From: an uncultured Clostridium sp.
GTDB lineage: Bacteria > Bacillota > Clostridia > TANB77 > CAG-508
Length of the DNA stretch: 10,272 nt
Reading direction: 5' to 3'
Assembly: GCA_900556695.1 (NCBI GenBank)
Contig: USQA01000025.1
Coordinates: 1 to 10,272 of the forward strand
A model generated the notes under the pieces. That model was not told the DNA's origin, ran no database searches, and worked only from the letters and a program-made list of their open reading frames with translations. The position numbers were made by a program, and so were the translations under genes. Every line of letters starts with the position of its first letter. Within the stretch, counting starts at the first letter, position 1. This document shows positions 6,994 through 10,272 of the stretch, in pieces.

Positions 6994-8126
6994 GTGATAA
7001 TAGCAGTAGTTGCAATATTAGTCTTAATAGTATTAGGATTGGTAATATATAACGTATCAATACATAAGAAAATACAAAAATTCAGAAATATGAACCAAAA
7101 AATTACAAATTTATATGTTGTTCAAGATTTTATAAATGCAATAGGAGAAACATCTACTGTAGAAGATAAAATTAAAAAAATTAATGACATATTAGTTGAA
7201 AGATATGAAATAAAATATTCAACAATTGTAGTTTTTAATGGTGCTGAATATGAAGTAAAAGCTTCAAATGTAGATAAGAAACATTGGAATTCTCTAAAAT
7301 CTTTGCAAGATGTAGAAATGTTTAAAGATAGTATAGAATCAGCAACACCTAAATATGTTACTGTTAACAATGAAAATGAAAAACTACCATATCAACAAAT
7401 GGAATTTGGAAGAGCAAAATCAGCAATATTTTTTCCTTTGTATATTGACAATGTCTATATTGGATATTGGATATTAGAAAGTGGTACACCTCATGATTTT
7501 GATAATGTAGACACAACTGTACTAGAGGTAATTAAAGAAAATATTGTTTCTGTACTGAAAACAGTAGTACACCAAAAAACATTAGAATCAATAGTTAGAA
7601 AAGATTTATTTACAGGATTATATTCAGAAGAATATTTATATGGTGAGGGAAAAAAAGTTATAGACCAATATACAACATCAACTATATGTATGTTTAAAAT
7701 AGTAAATATACAAGAAATTAATAAAAAATACTGTAGAGAATTAGGAAATAAAGTTATTACAGAAATTAGTAAGTATATTAAAGAAAATATATCTGAACAA
7801 TATATATTTGTAAGATATATGGGACCAAAATTTGTAATAGCATTTTCAGGAGTATCAATTGATGGAGTTGCAGATTTCTTAAATGAAATAAAAGAAAAAT
7901 TAGAAACAATGCAAATTGCATTAACAGATGAAGAAATAAAAATTGCAAATCTAGAAGTTAATAATCAAAAGAAAGATGGAGAAGAATGCAGTATGGCTAA
8001 TGTTTCAAGTTAAACTTTGCTATATCTACATATTACAAAGGAACAGGATTAGAGGAAGTTCTAAAAAAATTAGAAGAGTATTTAGATAATGCAGATAAAA
8101 ATGAGAGTGATATAACAAACATATAG
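6994..8126 (+). CDS. Membrane GAF plus degenerate GGDEF protein, frameshifted near the C-terminus
   Basis: Starts at GTG with GAGGAGG ten bases upstream, 22 bases after the previous stop. One N-terminal helix (residues 1-20) is followed by a charged coil, a GAF-like sensory domain (about 45-185) and a GGDEF-like domain (from about 200) that opens with DLFTGLYSEEYL. The catalytic GGDEF motif reads MGPKF (276-280) in the context RYMGPKFV, and the acidic metal-binding stretch reads FKIVNIQEIN, so diguanylate cyclase activity is not expected. A sensing or scaffold role is more likely. The frame stops at 8011-8013, but the domain continues in another frame (NFAISTYYKGTGLEEV) to TAG at 8124-8126. 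Adding one A at 8007-8008 gives VSKLNFAIS and a 377-residue protein. IreB follows after 16 bases. Confidence 0.85.
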
Positions 8127-8142
8127 AAGGAGGGAGTTTACC

Positions 8143-8406
8143 ATGGAATTTGATAAAACAATGAACTTTAAAGTTGAAAGAGAAGAAAATGTAAAATGCA
8201 AAGATATATTAAAAGAAGTATATGAAGCATTAGTAGAGAAAGGATACAATCCTATAAACCAAATAGTAGGATATATATTATCAGGAGATCCTACATATAT
8301 AACAAGTTATAAAGATGCAAGAATAAAAATAAGAACAATAGAAAGAGATGAATTACTAGAAAAAATGGTAAAAAGCTATATAGGATTAGGATTAGAGGAC
8401 GAATAA
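8143..8406 (+). CDS. ireB: IreB family regulatory phosphoprotein (UPF0297)
   Basis: This 87-residue protein is recognised by its near-invariant core KGYNPINQIVGYILSGDPTYI followed by KDARIKIRTIERDELLEKMVKSYI. The length is normal for the family. In Enterococcus faecalis IreB is phosphorylated on N-terminal threonines by the PASTA kinase IreK and restrains cell-wall-stress (cephalosporin) resistance. Here the N-terminus MEFDKTMNF keeps one candidate threonine, Thr6. The start has a strong AAGGAGGG seven bases upstream. Its stop overlaps the ruvX start by one base (TAATG), the usual coupled arrangement. Acting on cell-wall synthesis control in the cytoplasm is expected from homology. Confidence 0.95.
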   Translation: MEFDKTMNFKVEREENVKCKDILKEVYEALVEKGYNPINQIVGYILSGDPTYITSYKDARIKIRTIERDELLEKMVKSYIGLGLEDE

Positions 8407-8837
8407 TGAGAAAATTAGGAATAGATTATGGAGATGCACGAGTTGGAATAGCAATAACAGATCCACTAAATATTACAGCACAAGGGCTAGAAACAATTCA
8501 ACGAAATAATTCTGATAAAATAGTTTTAAGAAGATTAGATGAAATATTAGAAAAATATGAAGTAGATACTATTGTTGTTGGAATGCCACTAAATATGAAT
8601 GGAACTGTGTCAGAAAGAGCAAAAATAACTCAAGAATTTATTCATAAGTTAAAATGTAAATATAATAAATTAAAAATTGACTGGATAGATGAAAGATTAA
8701 CAACTGTTGAAGCACATAAAACAATGAATTTTTTAGATATTAACAAGAATAAAAAAAGAAATATAGTAGATACTATATCAGCTGTATATATATTAGAAAC
8801 ATATTTGAATAAATTTAAGAATTCTGTTGAAAAATAA
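8406..8837 (+). CDS. ruvX: RuvX/YqgF family putative Holliday junction resolvase
   Basis: This 143-residue protein has the RNase H-like YqgF fold, with all acidic positions in place: Asp7 in LGIDYGDARVG, the VVGMPLNMNGT loop (57-67), Asp95-Glu96 in DERLTT and Asp122 in VDTISAVYIL. The length matches the family (about 140). The family is assigned to nucleic-acid resolution or, from E. coli work, to 16S rRNA 5' processing, so the cellular role is not settled. Translation is coupled to ireB by a one-base overlap, with no separate strong binding site beyond GGATTAGAGGACG in the ireB end. Confidence 0.95.
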   Translation: MRKLGIDYGDARVGIAITDPLNITAQGLETIQRNNSDKIVLRRLDEILEKYEVDTIVVGMPLNMNGTVSERAKITQEFIHKLKCKYNKLKIDWIDERLTTVEAHKTMNFLDINKNKKRNIVDTISAVYILETYLNKFKNSVEK

Positions 8838-8869
8838 TCTTAAATAAGTTATTATATTAAATATCAAGA

Positions 8870-8875
8870 TATAAT
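8870..8875 (+). promoter_or_regulatory. Candidate -10 element ahead of the DUF1292 gene
   Basis: A perfect TATAAT lies in the 61-base gap between ruvX and the DUF1292 gene. No clear -35 is present (AGTTAT at the 17-base position), and transcription would start only a few bases before the binding site. Read-through from the ireB operon is the simpler source of transcript. Confidence 0.25.
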
Positions 8876-8898
8876 AAAAAATTGAAAGGAGAAAAAAC

Positions 8899-9207
8899 AT
8901 GGAAGAAAATTTTGAAGGAGAAGAATTAGATAATATTGTAATATTAAATGACGAAAACGGAAATGAAGTTAAATTTGAATTTTTAGATTTAGTAGAACTA
9001 GATAATGAAGAATATGTAGTATTATTACCTATAAACGACGACGGTGAAGAAGACGAAGGAGAAGTAGTAATATTAAAAATAGAAGACAACGAAGATGAAA
9101 ATTCAGAAGAAGAATCATATGTAAGTGTAGAAGATGAAGCAATCTTAAATCAAGTATTTGAAATCTTTAAAGAAAAATTTAAAAATGATTTCGATTTCGT
9201 AGATTAA
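8899..9207 (+). CDS. DUF1292 (UPF0473) small acidic protein
   Basis: This 102-residue, highly acidic protein has the DUF1292 pattern: DNIVILNDENGNEVKFEFLD, then a strand region NEEYVVLLPIN, an acidic insert, GEVVILKIE and a C-terminal helix ending VFEIFKEKFKND. Position after ireB-ruvX is conserved in Firmicutes, which supports the call. The molecular function of the family is not known to me. The start has AAAGGAG about eight bases upstream. Acidic residues make up a large share, with runs such as DDGEEDEGE and EDNEDENSEEE. It is probably cytoplasmic. Confidence 0.9.
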   Translation: MEENFEGEELDNIVILNDENGNEVKFEFLDLVELDNEEYVVLLPINDDGEEDEGEVVILKIEDNEDENSEEESYVSVEDEAILNQVFEIFKEKFKNDFDFVD

Positions 9208-9221
9208 TATGTGATATGGAT

Positions 9222-9342
9222 AGAGGAGGTAAAAGTGATTATATATAGCTTTTACCTTATTATAATATTAGGAGGAAAAACAAATGAAAAATTTTTCGAC
9301 ATGGTTGTTAGTAATGTTTATGGTAATGTTTTGGATATTTAG
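9222..9342 (+). other. Possible leader mini-ORF with a binding site inside a hairpin
   Basis: A strong AGAGGAGGT (9222-9230) precedes GTG at 9235, opening a 35-codon frame (MIIYSFYLIIILGG at its start) that stops at 9340-9342, inside the next gene and out of frame with it. A perfect 9-base stem (AGGTAAAAG at 9227-9235, CTTTTACCT at 9249-9257) would bury this binding site and the G of the start codon. Whether it is translated is unknown. The binding site may instead be a relic of a lost gene. Confidence 0.35.
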
Positions 9343-9775
9343 AGTAATGGTAACTCTTGCAGCAGAATTTGGATTAGACTTAGGAGGATTTACTCCACTT
9401 AATAAAGAAATGGAAATAATTTTATTATTTGTAACATTATTATGCATGGTATTAGTAGTAAAAAGAAAAATAGTAGGAGCATTAATATATTTATTATCAT
9501 ACGGAATGTATTTTGGAGTTAATTTAGTAAATAATATTAACGTATTATTAGGAAATGGAACAGAAGACATAATGGCAGTAGTAACAATATATACTAACAC
9601 ATTTGCTTCTTTAATAGGAATGATAATTCCTATAGCTGTTTTATTTGATTTATTACTAGATAGAAACAGAAAAAATAATCCAAAAGACAAAAAAACAGAT
9701 TGGTTTTATAACAATAAAGACTTTGATAGAAAATTAGATGATAGAGCAGATAAAAATAATTACAGAACATTATAA
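9284..9775 (+). CDS. Four-helix membrane protein of unknown function
   Basis: I do not recognise this 163-residue protein. It has about four hydrophobic segments (roughly 5-27, 43-60, 63-82 and 98-125), the first ending in LAAEFG, which could also be a signal-peptide-like end. A highly charged cytoplasmic-type tail follows from residue 126 (DRNRKNNPKDKKTDWFYNNK, then RKLDDRADKNNYRTL), and the TDWFY element stands out. The start has AGGAGG (9270-9275) eight bases upstream. It follows the DUF1292 gene by 76 bases and is closed by a strong terminator, so it is probably the last gene of the operon. Membrane location is clear; function is not. Confidence 0.85.
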   Translation: MKNFSTWLLVMFMVMFWIFRVMVTLAAEFGLDLGGFTPLNKEMEIILLFVTLLCMVLVVKRKIVGALIYLLSYGMYFGVNLVNNINVLLGNGTEDIMAVVTIYTNTFASLIGMIIPIAVLFDLLLDRNRKNNPKDKKTDWFYNNKDFDRKLDDRADKNNYRTL

Positions 9776-9782
9776 ATAAGAC

Positions 9783-9819
9783 AAAAACAGATAATTACTT
9801 GCTAATTATCTGTTTTTTT
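9783..9819 (+). terminator. Rho-independent terminator
   Basis: A perfect 15-base stem (9783-9797 and 9803-9817) with loop CTTGC runs into seven Ts (9813-9819), starting eight bases after the stop of the four-helix membrane protein gene. The A-rich left base and T-rich right base make it potentially active in both directions. It marks the end of the long plus-strand run. Confidence 0.9.
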
Positions 9820-9847
9820 GATATAAAAATACTAGAAAACTTATAAA
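9818..9847 (+). promoter_or_regulatory. Candidate promoter of the nucleotidase gene
   Basis: TTGATA (9818-9823) and TATAAA (9842-9847) are separated by 18 bases. The -35 overlaps the last Ts of the terminator. Transcription would start about ten bases before the ATG at 9863, a very short leader, so the start site may differ. Confidence 0.45.
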
Positions 9848-9862
9848 AGAATGGAGCAACAA

Positions 9863-10272
9863 ATGAATATAGGAATAGATATAGATAATGTAATATCAAA
9901 TTTTGATGAAGTTTTATTAGAAGAATATTTAAAACACGATAAAGAATTAAGAAATACTGGTATTATAAATGAAGAAACATATATGACAAAAGGAATGTTC
10001 GATTGGTCTGAGGAAGAAGAAAGAAAATTTTACTTAGATAATATTGAATGTATTGCAAAAAGCTTAAACACCAAAGATGGTGCAAAAAAATATATAGATA
10101 AATTAAAACAAGATGGACATAACATTTTTATTATTACAGGTAGAGACAATGGAGAATATACAAATCCAGTTGAAATGACAAAAAAGTGGTTAAATGAAAA
10201 CAAAATTTATTATGATAAATTAATTCTTACAAATGCATATAAAAATGATAAACACGGAAAAACAGAAAAATG
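9863..10272 (+). CDS. HAD-family 5'(3')-deoxyribonucleotidase-like protein, 3' end outside window
   Basis: The 136 visible residues show HAD motif I as IGIDIDNVI (DxD, residues 6-8) at the very N-terminus, the insert typical of small nucleotidases (FDWSEEEERKFYLDN) and motif II as IFIITGRDN. This resembles the NT5C/YorS-like group that dephosphorylates nucleoside monophosphates; the exact substrate cannot be read. Motifs III and IV lie partly or wholly beyond the edge. The start at 9863 is chosen because TGGAG sits six bases upstream. An in-frame ATG at 9851 would use up that site. It follows a strong terminator, so it is a separate transcription unit. Confidence 0.85.
   Translation, partial: MNIGIDIDNVISNFDEVLLEEYLKHDKELRNTGIINEETYMTKGMFDWSEEEERKFYLDNIECIAKSLNTKDGAKKYIDKLKQDGHNIFIITGRDNGEYTNPVEMTKKWLNENKIYYDKLILTNAYKNDKHGKTEK

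Noticed and set aside
8002..8013. Programmed -1 frameshift site
   Set aside because: The bases GTT TCA AGT TAA contain no X-XXY-YYZ slippery heptamer, and no following stem is evident.
9851..9862. Start of the nucleotidase at ATG 9851
   Set aside because: It is in frame, but it would consume the TGGAG binding site and has none of its own. HAD motif I normally lies right at the N-terminus, fitting ATG 9863.

Overview
The window comes from a very AT-rich, low-GC Gram-positive bacterium, most likely an uncultured Clostridia-type Firmicute. The signs are strong GGAGG ribosome binding sites, almost exclusive AGA use for arginine, the ireB-ruvX-DUF1292 gene order typical of Firmicutes, and a G5/SH3 cell-wall glucosaminidase. 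No RNA genes, insertion sequences or CRISPR arrays were found, and no gene-free stretch exceeds 300 bases.

Layout. On the minus strand (1-2384) a membrane-anchored protein of unknown function precedes an AMP-forming acyl-CoA synthetase that runs off the left edge. A divergent intergenic region (2385-2527) holds candidate promoters for both directions. All later genes are on the plus strand. First is a membrane-anchored or secreted peptidoglycan hydrolase with G5, SH3b and glucosaminidase domains, split by a +1 frameshift. After a long AT-rich hairpin comes a tight run: a small TrbC/VirB2-like membrane protein, a 904-residue protein joining a receiver-like domain, a long disordered linker with two AT-hook motifs and a MinD/TadZ-like domain with a degenerate P-loop, and a membrane GAF plus degenerate GGDEF protein that is also frameshifted near its C-terminus. 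These run directly into ireB, ruvX and a DUF1292 gene, then a four-helix membrane protein and a strong terminator. The last gene is a HAD-family 5'-nucleotidase cut by the right edge.

How it may work together. The hydrolase, pilin-like protein, TadZ-like protein and GAF/pseudo-GGDEF protein could form a cell-envelope module such as an appendage, a transporter or a polar positioning system. This is inference: no assembly ATPase, platform or peptidase gene is visible here. The neighbouring ireB encodes a known type of PASTA-kinase substrate, which would fit a cell-wall-linked role, but its cluster is also a common conserved housekeeping block. Two separate genes are each restored by a one-base change, so sequence errors must be excluded before either is treated as biologically broken.
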